64,000 nucleotides of DNA from Azophilus sp965220835 (GTDB lineage: Bacteria; Pseudomonadota; Gammaproteobacteria; Pseudomonadales; Azotimanducaceae). Shown here one piece after another: positions 52,392 through 59,780 of the stretch; within the stretch, counting starts at the first letter, position 1, and every line of letters starts with the position of its first letter. Both the position numbers and the translations under genes were made by a program. The stretch covers positions 2,356,001 to 2,420,000 of the forward strand of contig OZ244842.1 in NCBI GenBank assembly GCA_965220835.1, read 5' to 3'. The notes under the pieces are model-generated. The model ran no database searches, was not told the DNA's origin, and saw only the letters and a program-made list of their open reading frames with translations.

Positions 52392-52750
52392 GCCGTCCAC
52401 TGCAGGAACACATCGAAACCATCGAAGCAGGCTACGAGTTCCTGCTCGCCTACGCTGCCCAAGGCCGCAGCGAGGAAGACCGCAATCTCCCCGGCCCCTA
52501 CCCCAGCGATACCCTTCAAGCCATGCAGACGGCACTCGCCGGCCTGAAATCCGCCTTGGACCCGAACGCCGACCCCTTCCACGCCGTGCTCCACGACGAC
52601 ATCGACAAGGCGCGAGCCCTCATCGGCTTCGTGCTGAACGCCCCACCCCTAAGCTCCGAAGCCGTGGACAACCTCAACGTCTCCATCCACCTGCGCACCG
52701 TGCTCACGGATGTCTTCGTGCTGAGCGGCAGTCTCGACCATGAAGCATGA
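52388..52750 (+). CDS. Conserved small protein of unknown function
   Basis: 120 residues, mostly helical (LQEHIETIEAGYEFLLAYAA, DTLQAMQTALAGLKSAL, HTVLHDDIDKARALIGFVL-type pattern). The TTG start overlaps the cytochrome b stop (TTGA), so it belongs to the molybdenum hydroxylase operon. It has no Cys, signal or membrane segment, so it is cytoplasmic. It may be an assembly or maturation factor; this is inferred only from position. Confidence 0.7.
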   Translation: MSRPLQEHIETIEAGYEFLLAYAAQGRSEEDRNLPGPYPSDTLQAMQTALAGLKSALDPNADPFHAVLHDDIDKARALIGFVLNAPPLSSEAVDNLNVSIHLRTVLTDVFVLSGSLDHEA

Positions 52751-52887
52751 GCGACGGACGGTTGATGGCGTGCGGCGCTCGTGAAGTCGGCCCGCAGCTG
52801 ACTCGACTGCGCTGGCACGTCAAGCAGCTCGCGAGCCTTTGATTGCCGTCTCACAGCCCTGCCGTGTCTGAAGCCAGCCCTCCAAAA

Positions 52888-53295
52888 ATGACCGAGCGGC
52901 CCAGCGAGACCCGCAGCCGCATCATGCGGGCGATCAAGGGGAAGGACACGGGGCCGGAAATGCGCGTGCGGCGCTTGACCCATGGGATGGGGTTTCGCTA
53001 CCGCCTGCATGGGCGGGGGCTGCCCGGCAGGCCTGATCTGGTGTTTCGGCCGCGGCGCAAGGTGATCTTCGTGCACGGCTGCTTCTGGCATCAGCACGAT
53101 TGCGTCAAGGGCAATCGAACGCCCAAGGCCAACCGCGCCTACTGGGCCTACAAGCTGCGGCGAAACGTGCAGCGCGACGGCGAGAACCAAGCCCAGCTAC
53201 GGGCGCTCGGTTGGGAGGTCTTGGTGGTTTGGGAGTGCGAAACCAAGGACTTGGAGGCACTTGAGGAGCGGATCCAAAGGTTTCTTGACGGTTAG
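52888..53295 (+). CDS. vsr: Very short patch repair endonuclease (Vsr)
   Basis: 135 residues. TRSRIMRAIKGKDTGPEMRV is the family N-terminus; the catalytic Asp is in LPGRPDLVFRPRRKVIFV, followed by the zinc/catalytic HGCFWHQHDCVKGNRTP and the C-terminal LGWEVLVVWECETKDL. Vsr nicks T:G mismatches left by deamination of 5-methylcytosine. No cytosine methyltransferase lies beside it here, which is unusual. ATG 52888 is preferred over an upstream TTG. Confidence 0.92.
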   Translation: MTERPSETRSRIMRAIKGKDTGPEMRVRRLTHGMGFRYRLHGRGLPGRPDLVFRPRRKVIFVHGCFWHQHDCVKGNRTPKANRAYWAYKLRRNVQRDGENQAQLRALGWEVLVVWECETKDLEALEERIQRFLDG

Positions 53296-53359
53296 CGAGC
53301 TCTGCCCTCGGCAATCGTGAGAGCGAATTGACAGCTGCGAAGTTCTTGGCCCGCCGCTT

Positions 53360-54433
53360 CTAGGGCGCCGCCAGCGTTGCCAGCACGTCGGCCTGCGCCA
53401 CTTGGTCGGTCACGCGCACCGCACCGATGCGCTCCGGGAGCACCAGCCGCAGCCGGCCATCCACCACCTTCTTGTCCATCCCCATGGCTTCGAGCGCGGC
53501 GGAGGGGTCTATGGCGGCGGGCATTGCCGTCGGCAGGCCCAAGGCGCCCACCAGGTCACGGATGCGTTGCGCGGATGCCTCGTCCAGCAGGCCGTGGCGG
53601 CAGGCGCAGTCCGCGGCCAGGACCATGCCGATGGCAACCGCTTCGCCGTGCAGCAATTGGCCGTATCCCGTCAGGCTCTCCAAGGCATGGCCAAACGTGT
53701 GGCCGTAGTTGAGGATGGCGCGCCGGCCTTGTTCGCGCTCGTCCTCGGCCACCACCGCCGCCTTGATGGCGCAGGACTCACGAATCACTTCGGCCAGCAG
53801 CGCGGCATCGCGTTCAATCAACGCTTGCGTGTTTCGTTCAAGCCTGGCGAAGAACCGGGCGCTCCAAATGACGCCGTACTTCAGCACTTCGGCCAGACCT
53901 GCCCGATACTCGCGCATCGGCAGCGTGGCCAGCGTAGCCGTATCCGCCAAGACGCAGCGAGGTTGGTGAAAGGCGCCGATCATGTTCTTGCCGCCCGGAT
54001 GGTTCACCGCGGTCTTGCCGCCCACCGAGGCATCCACCTGCGCCAGCAACGTGGTCGGCACTTGCACGAAGGCCACGCCCCGTTGGAAGGTGGCGGCGGC
54101 GAAGCCGGCGAGGTCGCCGATGACGCCGCCGCCGAGCGCAATCAGCGTGGTGGTGCGGTTGTGGCGTTTGTGCATGAGCGCGTCGATGACGCTGGCGTAG
54201 GTGTCTAGGGTCTTAAAGCGCTCGCCGTCCTGCAGCTCGATCACGTCAGCGGCGACGCCGCCTAAGCTGGCACGCAGCTTGTCGAGGAACAGCGGGCCGA
54301 CCGTGGTGTTGGTGATGACCGCCGCTTGGTGGCCGCCGATGTACGGCACAAGCACGTCAGGCGTGCCAAGCAGGCCGTCGCCAATGAGAATGGGATAGCT
54401 GCGAGCCCCGAGATCAACCTTGAGTTCAATCAC
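53360..54433 (-). CDS. aroB: 3-dehydroquinate synthase
   Basis: 357 residues. It converts DAHP to 3-dehydroquinate in the shikimate pathway using NAD and zinc. Markers are LIALGGGVIGDLAGFAAATF, QVPTTLLAQVDASVGGKTAV, NHPGGKNMIGAFHQP and the zinc His region AILNYGHTFGHALE. GTG start overlaps the aroK 3' end by 8 bp, the usual aroK-aroB coupling. Confidence 0.96.
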   Translation of the reverse strand: MIELKVDLGARSYPILIGDGLLGTPDVLVPYIGGHQAAVITNTTVGPLFLDKLRASLGGVAADVIELQDGERFKTLDTYASVIDALMHKRHNRTTTLIALGGGVIGDLAGFAAATFQRGVAFVQVPTTLLAQVDASVGGKTAVNHPGGKNMIGAFHQPRCVLADTATLATLPMREYRAGLAEVLKYGVIWSARFFARLERNTQALIERDAALLAEVIRESCAIKAAVVAEDEREQGRRAILNYGHTFGHALESLTGYGQLLHGEAVAIGMVLAADCACRHGLLDEASAQRIRDLVGALGLPTAMPAAIDPSAALEAMGMDKKVVDGRLRLVLPERIGAVRVTDQVAQADVLATLAAP

Positions 54434-54953
54434 GAATCACACCCTCGCTGCGCAGGATGCGCTCCACGTCTTCAGCGAGTGCCTGGGCACCTTGGCCGGC
54501 GGTGAGAAACCGATAGTCGGCCACCTCGTCATAGAGGGGCTTGCGATCCTGCCAGAGCCGCTCCAAGGTCTCCTGGGGGTCGCCCTGCTGCAGCAAGGGA
54601 CGCCGCTTGTCCTTGGCGGCGCGGTCCACAAGCCGGTCGATGGGGCTGTAAAGGTGCACCGCACAGCCGCGGCCGCGCAGCGCCCGCCGATTGGCCGGAC
54701 GCAGCACGGCACCACCACCGGTGGCGAGCACAATGCTCTCCATGCCCGTGAGTTCATCGATGACCGCCTGCTCCCGGTCGCGAAAAGCCCGCTCGCCCTC
54801 CACATCAAATATCCAAGCGATCGGCACCCCGGCCCGCTCTTCAATGACCTGGTCGGAATCGAAGAACTCCCGTCCTAGGGAAGCAGCGAGGTGCTTGCCG
54901 ACCGACGTCTTGCCCACGGCCATCAAGCCGACGAAGTAGATGCTCTGCGCCAT
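54426..54953 (-). CDS. aroK: Shikimate kinase
   Basis: 175 residues. Walker A is YFVGLMAVGKTSVGKHLAAS. Shikimate-binding Asp and Arg are in EFFDSDQVIEERAGVPIAWI, the glycine-rich loop is IVLATGGGAVLRPANR, and the lid follows as RLVDRAAKDKRRPLLQQ. It phosphorylates shikimate. It sits between pilQ and aroB as in other gammaproteobacteria. ATG 54953 matches the family N-terminus. Confidence 0.95.
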   Translation of the reverse strand: MAQSIYFVGLMAVGKTSVGKHLAASLGREFFDSDQVIEERAGVPIAWIFDVEGERAFRDREQAVIDELTGMESIVLATGGGAVLRPANRRALRGRGCAVHLYSPIDRLVDRAAKDKRRPLLQQGDPQETLERLWQDRKPLYDEVADYRFLTAGQGAQALAEDVERILRSEGVIRD

Positions 54954-55013
54954 CGCCAGATTGTAGCCCGGATGCCGGGGCTGCAAACTGTGTCCGGCAA
55001 TTGCTTTGTCCGT

Positions 55014-56471
55014 TCAACTCTTGGGCGCTTGCGTACCCCCGCTGCTGGCCGTGGGGGGCGCGAGGATGCGCGGAGTGATGAAGATCAGCAGTTCCTGCTT
55101 GTCGTCCCGCTCGTAGGTGCGGCTGAACAGGCGGCCGAGCAGGGGCAGGTTGCCCAGCAGGGGCGTCTTTTCAGTGGCGAAGTTGCGGTCGGTCTGGAAG
55201 ATGCCGCCAAGCACCACCGTTTCGCCATTGTCGATCAGCACTTCGGTCTCGATTTCGTTGGTGTTGATCGAGGGCACGCCATTGAATATGCGCCCGACAT
55301 TGTCCTGCTTGACGTTGATTTCCAGGATGATGCGGCTCTTGGGGGTAATGCGTGGCGTCACGTCCAAGGACAGCACCGCGTCCTTGAAGGAAGTGGAAGT
55401 GGCGCCGCTGCTGCTGGCTTCCTGGTAGGGGATCTCGACGCCGGACTCGATTCGGGCCCGGGATTTGTCCGCGGTGATGACCTTGGGCCGGGCCATGATT
55501 TCGGCCTTTCCTTCTGCAGCCAGTGCGGAGATTTCCATGTCGATCAGGTAGCTGTTGCCCGTGATGCCTACTCCAAAGCTCGATGCGCCTTCGCTCAACA
55601 CGCCCAAGTCAACCACCAGATCGTCCGGGCTTGATATCTCCCCAACACCGGCCGGGTCGGCCAAGGCGTTTTGCAACTCCGCCAAGGTCTTCAAGGAGCC
55701 GCCGAAGCGGAGGGCACGGCTGTCCCCGCTTTCAATGCCGCCGCCGCCCCAGCGAATACCGAACTGCTCCGACAGATTGTTGTTGACGGTGATGATTCGG
55801 GACTCGATGAGCACTTGGCGAACGGGCACGTCAAGAGCCGCAACGATGCGCCGGAAGCCCTCAATTTGGGCGTCGGTGCCGGTGTAGAGAATGGCGTTGG
55901 TGCGCTCGTCGATCATGGCATGGCCCTGGCCATTCATGGCGCGGACCTGGCCACCTACGGCGTGGCCCGAATCAGGGAAACCGCCTTGCCGTTGCGCACC
56001 CTCATTGAACAAGGACCAAATGTCCGCCGCCTTGGCGTAGCCGATCTGGATGTGTTCCGTGCGCACTGGCGCCAGCGCCGCGGACTGCTGCTCTGCCTGC
56101 AGGCGGAACTGCTCGGCGGCGGCGATTTCAGCCGCCGGGGCCACGTAAACCACATCGCCCAGACGCCGCTGGTCGAGCCCGGCAACCTGCAGCACCAAAT
56201 CAAGGGCCTGCTGCCAGGGAACATCCTCCAAGCGCAGCGTCACTCGGCCCGAAACCGCTTCGCTGGCCACTAGATTGAAGTCCGCAGTGTTGGCAATGAC
56301 ACGCAGCGCAGCGCGGACATCGATGTCTTGGAAGTTGAGCGACACGGATTCGGCATCGGCAACCGCCGTGGGTGCGGCGTCGGCTGGTGCCATAACCACC
56401 ATGGCTAACGGCACGAGCAACAGCACGAGCAAAGCGCCAAACCTGCATCCGCGCCGGCCGGCACCGTTCAT
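55014..56471 (-). CDS. pilQ: Type IV pilus secretin PilQ (short form)
   Basis: 485 residues from ATG 56471. Signal peptide: ALLVLLLVPLAMVVMAPADA. An STN domain (VSLNFQDIDVRAALRVIANT) and an N1-type domain precede the secretin core (VLIESRIITVNNNLSEQFGI, GNLPLLGRLFSRTYERDDKQ). It forms the outer-membrane pore for the pilus. It lacks the AMIN domains of typical ~700-residue PilQ. Two heptapeptide units (VGGQVRA, MNGQGHA) sit in the N-domain linker. The frame is open upstream to an ATG at 56645 that overlaps the pilP stop, adding 58 residues of pure heptapeptide repeat before the signal peptide; I consider the later ATG likelier. Confidence 0.9.
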   Translation of the reverse strand: MNGAGRRGCRFGALLVLLLVPLAMVVMAPADAAPTAVADAESVSLNFQDIDVRAALRVIANTADFNLVASEAVSGRVTLRLEDVPWQQALDLVLQVAGLDQRRLGDVVYVAPAAEIAAAEQFRLQAEQQSAALAPVRTEHIQIGYAKAADIWSLFNEGAQRQGGFPDSGHAVGGQVRAMNGQGHAMIDERTNAILYTGTDAQIEGFRRIVAALDVPVRQVLIESRIITVNNNLSEQFGIRWGGGGIESGDSRALRFGGSLKTLAELQNALADPAGVGEISSPDDLVVDLGVLSEGASSFGVGITGNSYLIDMEISALAAEGKAEIMARPKVITADKSRARIESGVEIPYQEASSSGATSTSFKDAVLSLDVTPRITPKSRIILEINVKQDNVGRIFNGVPSINTNEIETEVLIDNGETVVLGGIFQTDRNFATEKTPLLGNLPLLGRLFSRTYERDDKQELLIFITPRILAPPTASSGGTQAPKS

Positions 56472-56474
56472 CGT

Positions 56475-56675
56475 CAATGTCCAACCTTGGCCATGAGTGG
56501 CGCTGCCTTGGCTTTGAATGGCGCTGCCCTGACCACTCACGGCGCTACCCTGCCCATTCATGGCGCCGCCCTGGCCACTGGTGGCGCCGCCCTGGCCATT
56601 CATGGCGCTGCCCTGGCCACTGGTGGCGCTGCCCTGGCCATTCATGGCGCTGCCCTGGCCACTAGTGGCGCTGCC
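56475..56675 (-). repeat. 21-bp repeat array between pilP and pilQ
   Basis: On the minus strand at least eight 21-bp units of the form (ATG/ACC)(AAT/AGT)GGCCAGGGCAGCGCC run from the pilP 3' end to the pilQ start. Read in the pilQ frame they give MNGQGSA, TSGQGSA, MNGQGGA, TSGQGGA, MNGQGSA, VSGQGSA, IQSQGSA and THGQGWT. The last pilP codons overlap the array in a different frame. Confidence 0.85.
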
Positions 56676-57232
56676 TTAGCGGTTACTTCCACCGCCCCAG
56701 CCATCGGTGGCACAGTCTCAACCAACGTCAACTTGCGGTTTCGCTCCACCCAGGCGCCACCGCCGTCCGGCAGTATCTCCACGAATTGGATGGCCGCTTC
56801 CCCAATTTGTCGGATGCGGCCGTGATTCTGGCCCAAATGGTCCCCGGCGCGCAGCTCGTGGACGCCGCCGTCGCTATCGACCACCAACGCGCGGCGAACT
56901 GCGCCCTTGCCGATGGTGCCCACCAAGCCCAAATCAGACACCGGAAAGGCCTCCAACGGCTGGCGGGGGCGGCTGAAGTCCGGCGCGATTCCACCTCTGC
57001 CCTGCTGCGCGCCTGAGTTGGCTGCGAGCGCCGGCGGATCAAACGGGCTGCGCCTAGCTCCCGCCTGATAGGTGGTGGGCGCTGGCGGGGCAAACTCCGG
57101 CGAAGCTTCGAGCACTGGGCCGGACTCCGCTTCCAGTTCGGCGACGTAGCGCTCCACATCTTCAATCTGGTGGCCGCCGCAAGCCGCCAAGAAGACGACC
57201 CATGGGACGCAGGCTGTTGGCATGGGTTTCAT
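56642..57232 (-). CDS. pilP: Type IV pilus lipoprotein PilP
   Basis: 196 residues. The lipobox is in PWVVFLAACGGHQIEDVERY. The HR/beta domain contains RRSPFDPPALAANSGAQQ, LEAFPVSDLGLVGTIGKGAV and ALVVDSDGGVHELRAGDHLG, typical of PilP, which links the PilNO inner-membrane complex to PilQ. The C-terminus VTAKAAPLVARAAP is encoded by the edge of the 21-bp repeat and is probably not conserved. ATG overlaps the pilO stop (ATGA). Confidence 0.9.
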   Translation of the reverse strand: MKPMPTACVPWVVFLAACGGHQIEDVERYVAELEAESGPVLEASPEFAPPAPTTYQAGARRSPFDPPALAANSGAQQGRGGIAPDFSRPRQPLEAFPVSDLGLVGTIGKGAVRRALVVDSDGGVHELRAGDHLGQNHGRIRQIGEAAIQFVEILPDGGGAWVERNRKLTLVETVPPMAGAVEVTAKAAPLVARAAP

Positions 57233-57825
57233 GGCTCCTCCAAAAGCAAGTAGGTTTTCAGGTCAATGCGCACGTTGAGGTCATTCCCTGGCCCACCGGA
57301 TTCAATTTCAAAGTCGTGCAGCGTGAGAATCTGGGGCAGGTTGGCCAAGCTGCCAGCGAATGCGCCGAGTTGGTGATAGGTTCCCAAGAGGCGAAGGCTG
57401 ACTGGCAGTTCGGCGTAGTGGTCGTGGCGGTGACTGTCCGTGAACTCGATGCCCGCAATGGTCAAGTGGTGGTCCTCGGCCGCTGCCGTGATGTCCTCGA
57501 TCAACTCGGCGGTTTCGGAAGCGGTGGCAAGCCGTGCCTGCCAGTGCGCCAAGAGCGCCTCAAGCGCCTCCGTCTGAGACCGGACTTGACCGAGATTGGC
57601 CACCTGCGCGGCGCTGGCAGCGAGTCGGTCCCGCAACCTGAACTCCTCTGCCTCAAGCGCCTCATTCCGAGAGGCCAAGCCGCCGATCAGGCCCCAAACG
57701 CCAACCGCTAGGACCAAAGCAAACAGCCCCGTCAAGAACCCCACTCTCACTGATGTCGGCCACGTGCCCACGTCTTTCCAGTCGAGCTCAGCTAGGTCAA
57801 TGCCCAGCCATTCGCGGTATTCCAT
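57229..57825 (-). CDS. pilO: Type IV pilus assembly protein PilO
   Basis: 198 residues. A cytoplasmic N-terminus (MEYREWLGIDLAELDWKDVG) is followed by one membrane helix (VGFLTGLFALVLAVGVWGLI), a coiled coil, and a ferredoxin-like domain (AELPVSLRLLGTYHQLGAFA, ILTLHDFEIE). It dimerises with PilN. The start at 57825 is two bases after the pilN stop; the open frame upstream is rejected. Confidence 0.9.
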   Translation of the reverse strand: MEYREWLGIDLAELDWKDVGTWPTSVRVGFLTGLFALVLAVGVWGLIGGLASRNEALEAEEFRLRDRLAASAAQVANLGQVRSQTEALEALLAHWQARLATASETAELIEDITAAAEDHHLTIAGIEFTDSHRHDHYAELPVSLRLLGTYHQLGAFAGSLANLPQILTLHDFEIESGGPGNDLNVRIDLKTYLLLEEP

Positions 57826-57827
57826 GG

Positions 57828-58574
57828 TCAAGGGTTCCCAACCAACGCAACGGCCCAAGCTCCGACGATGGCCGGGGCCGCAGTGGCATCCGCGACCACG
57901 GCCGGGGGCGGGGCCGGGGCCGAGTCGACAACCGCGGCTGCGGGTGGGCCCGCATCCGGGGCTGAGGCGCAACGGGGGCTTTCGCGCAACGGCACCTGAA
58001 CAACGGTCATGCTGAAAGCGCGGCCTTGGCCATGCATGGCGCCGCCCTGGCCATGAATGGCACCGCCACCCGGCAAACTGCCTGGCAGGCTGTCCTTGAT
58101 GTTGAGCAGCCGCGGCTCCGAAAACCAGTGGCACTCCTGCAAGTTTCTCAAAAGCGCCGACACGTCTTGGCTGCTCGACGCCACGCCGCGCAGGGCAAGC
58201 ACATCCCCGCGCCGGTCCATCGCTTGGAAGTGCACGCCCATGGGCAATGTGTTGGCCACCTCCTCCAACATGCGCGCCACCGTGCCGCGTCGAGCCTCAA
58301 GCGCTCGAATGGCTTCAATGCGAACGCCCATCTCACGCTGGCGTTGCCGAAGCCGCTCGACCTCCTCAATCCGCCGGTCAAACTCAGCAAGTTTCCGTTG
58401 CAGAATGCCATTGCGTTTGCCTTGCCCGTCCGCAACGGCCCCTTGGTGCAGGGCAAGCATCACGACCAGCGCCAAAGCCCCGGCGAAAACGCCGCCCAGC
58501 TGCAGGCCGAACAGTCGGTTGCGGCGGCGACGCTGGCCGTCCCGCCACGGCAGCAGGTTGACGGCCGGAATCAC
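57828..58574 (-). CDS. pilN: Type IV pilus assembly protein PilN (with repeat insertion and Ala/Pro tail)
   Basis: 248 residues, longer than the usual ~190. It begins MIPAVNLLPWRDGQRRRRNR, the conserved PilM-binding motif, then a membrane helix (GGVFAGALALVVMLAL), a coiled coil and a ferredoxin-like domain. Within that domain PGGGAIHGQGGAMHGQGRAF carries two units of the heptapeptide repeat. An extra Ala/Pro-rich C-terminal tail follows (PPAAAVVDSAPAPPPAVVAD). GTG start overlaps the pilM stop (GTGA). Confidence 0.88.
   Translation of the reverse strand: MIPAVNLLPWRDGQRRRRNRLFGLQLGGVFAGALALVVMLALHQGAVADGQGKRNGILQRKLAEFDRRIEEVERLRQRQREMGVRIEAIRALEARRGTVARMLEEVANTLPMGVHFQAMDRRGDVLALRGVASSSQDVSALLRNLQECHWFSEPRLLNIKDSLPGSLPGGGAIHGQGGAMHGQGRAFSMTVVQVPLRESPRCASAPDAGPPAAAVVDSAPAPPPAVVADATAAPAIVGAWAVALVGNP
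58020..58070 (-). repeat. 21-bp repeat units inside pilN
   Basis: Two units encode IHGQGGA and MHGQGRA in frame within the C-terminal half of PilN. The nucleotide core GGCCAGGGCGGCGCC equals that in the pilP/pilQ array. Confidence 0.8.
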
Positions 58575-59755
58575 AACCCGCCCCGCAGCGCCAAGCCGCA
58601 GGCCGTGAGCAGGCTGGGGGCCTCCTGGAACAGCACTTGGCGGTCGATGGTCGGTGCCAAGGCCATGCCCAGAAACGGATTGGCAACGGCAGCGCGCACC
58701 GGCAGGCGTTCGTTCAGGGCCTCCACCAAGGCAACGCCCCTGTCATTCACTTCACTGCACTGGCCACTAGTGACAATGCCTTGGGCATGCACGGGACTAC
58801 CCTGGCTATTCGTTGCGCTGCCCTGGCCGTTCTCGGCGCTGCCCTGGCCATGTAGGGCGCTGCCCTGGCCTCGGTTGGCTCTGGCTTGGCCATAGATGGC
58901 ATTGGCCGCATCGACACCAGCGAAAAGCGCCACGCCAACCCGGGCTGGGGCTGCGGACGCCGCAAAGCGCTCAAGAGCCCGGGCAACCACCCGTGCCAAA
59001 GCGTCGGGATCAATGGTAGCCTGCACGGCCTCACCGACCAGCGCTTCCGGCGCACCAATCGCTACACCATCCGCCCCGTCATACGCCTCGCTTGAGCGGT
59101 GAACGCAAAGACCGTTTTCGAACACCTTGAGATGGGCCGCGCTGGAGCCAACGTCAAGCAGCGCGGTGAGGCCTTCGACGTGCCCGCCCAAGGCAGTTCG
59201 CGCCGCGGCCAAACCCCGCGCCAACGCCAAGTCTTGGATTTCGATGACGACGGGCGATAGCCGGCCCGCCCGCAGCACGGCCACGCCCTGCAACAATTGC
59301 GCCTTTGGACAGGCCGCCAACACCGCGTCCGCCCGCTTGGGGTCGAGCGTCGACAGCCCTTGGATCTCAAAGTCATAGGCCACTTCATCGGGTGGACCGG
59401 GCAGGTGGCGCGCCGCCTCCACCTCAATGGTGGCTGCCACGTCCGCATCCGCCAAGGCGGCATCGACCGCAAAGGTCTTGATGACCGCCTGTGGTCCGCT
59501 GAGTGCCAGGGCCGCCCGATTCGACCGGCAGCCGCAATGGCGCTTAAGTGCCCGAATGGCTTCACCAATGCGCTCCACATCACTAAACTGGCCGTCAACC
59601 AAGGTGTTGGGAGGCAGTGGCTCCGTCCCATAGGCTTCAACCCGCCATCCATGCGCTTGCTTCGTGAGCTCAACCAGCTTGATGGATGCCGGGCAGATGT
59701 CCACACCGAGCAAACCGGCAGGCTTTCCCTTGAACAACCTCAACCCCCGCAACAC
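58571..59755 (-). CDS. pilM: Type IV pilus assembly ATPase-like protein PilM (with repeat insertion)
   Basis: About 394 residues. The actin-like fold begins GLLGVDICPASIKLVELTKQ, with ALSGPQAVIKTFAVD, EVEAARHLPGPPDEVAYDFE and ALLDVGSSAAHLKVFENG. It binds the PilN N-terminus inside the cell. About residues 285-336 are seven heptapeptide units (NRGQGSA, LHGQGSA, ENGQGSA, TNSQGSP and so on) interrupting the C-terminal lobe, explaining the extra length. The start is uncertain: GTG 59755 (GAGG upstream), TTG 59737 and ATG 59791 are possible; the last would run into the mrcA start region. Confidence 0.85.
   Translation of the reverse strand: MLRGLRLFKGKPAGLLGVDICPASIKLVELTKQAHGWRVEAYGTEPLPPNTLVDGQFSDVERIGEAIRALKRHCGCRSNRAALALSGPQAVIKTFAVDAALADADVAATIEVEAARHLPGPPDEVAYDFEIQGLSTLDPKRADAVLAACPKAQLLQGVAVLRAGRLSPVVIEIQDLALARGLAAARTALGGHVEGLTALLDVGSSAAHLKVFENGLCVHRSSEAYDGADGVAIGAPEALVGEAVQATIDPDALARVVARALERFAASAAPARVGVALFAGVDAANAIYGQARANRGQGSALHGQGSAENGQGSATNSQGSPVHAQGIVTSGQCSEVNDRGVALVEALNERLPVRAAVANPFLGMALAPTIDRQVLFQEAPSLLTACGLALRGGL
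58748..58900 (-). repeat. 21-bp repeat array inside pilM
   Basis: About seven 21-bp units, with the core GGCCAGGGCAGCGCC or close variants, lie in frame. They encode YGQARA, NRGQGSA, LHGQGSA, ENGQGSA, TNSQGSP, VHAQGIV and TSGQCSE. Divergence increases toward the 3' side (lower coordinates). Confidence 0.85.
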
Positions 59756-59780
59756 GGCCCAACCTCGCAAAAGAACGCTG

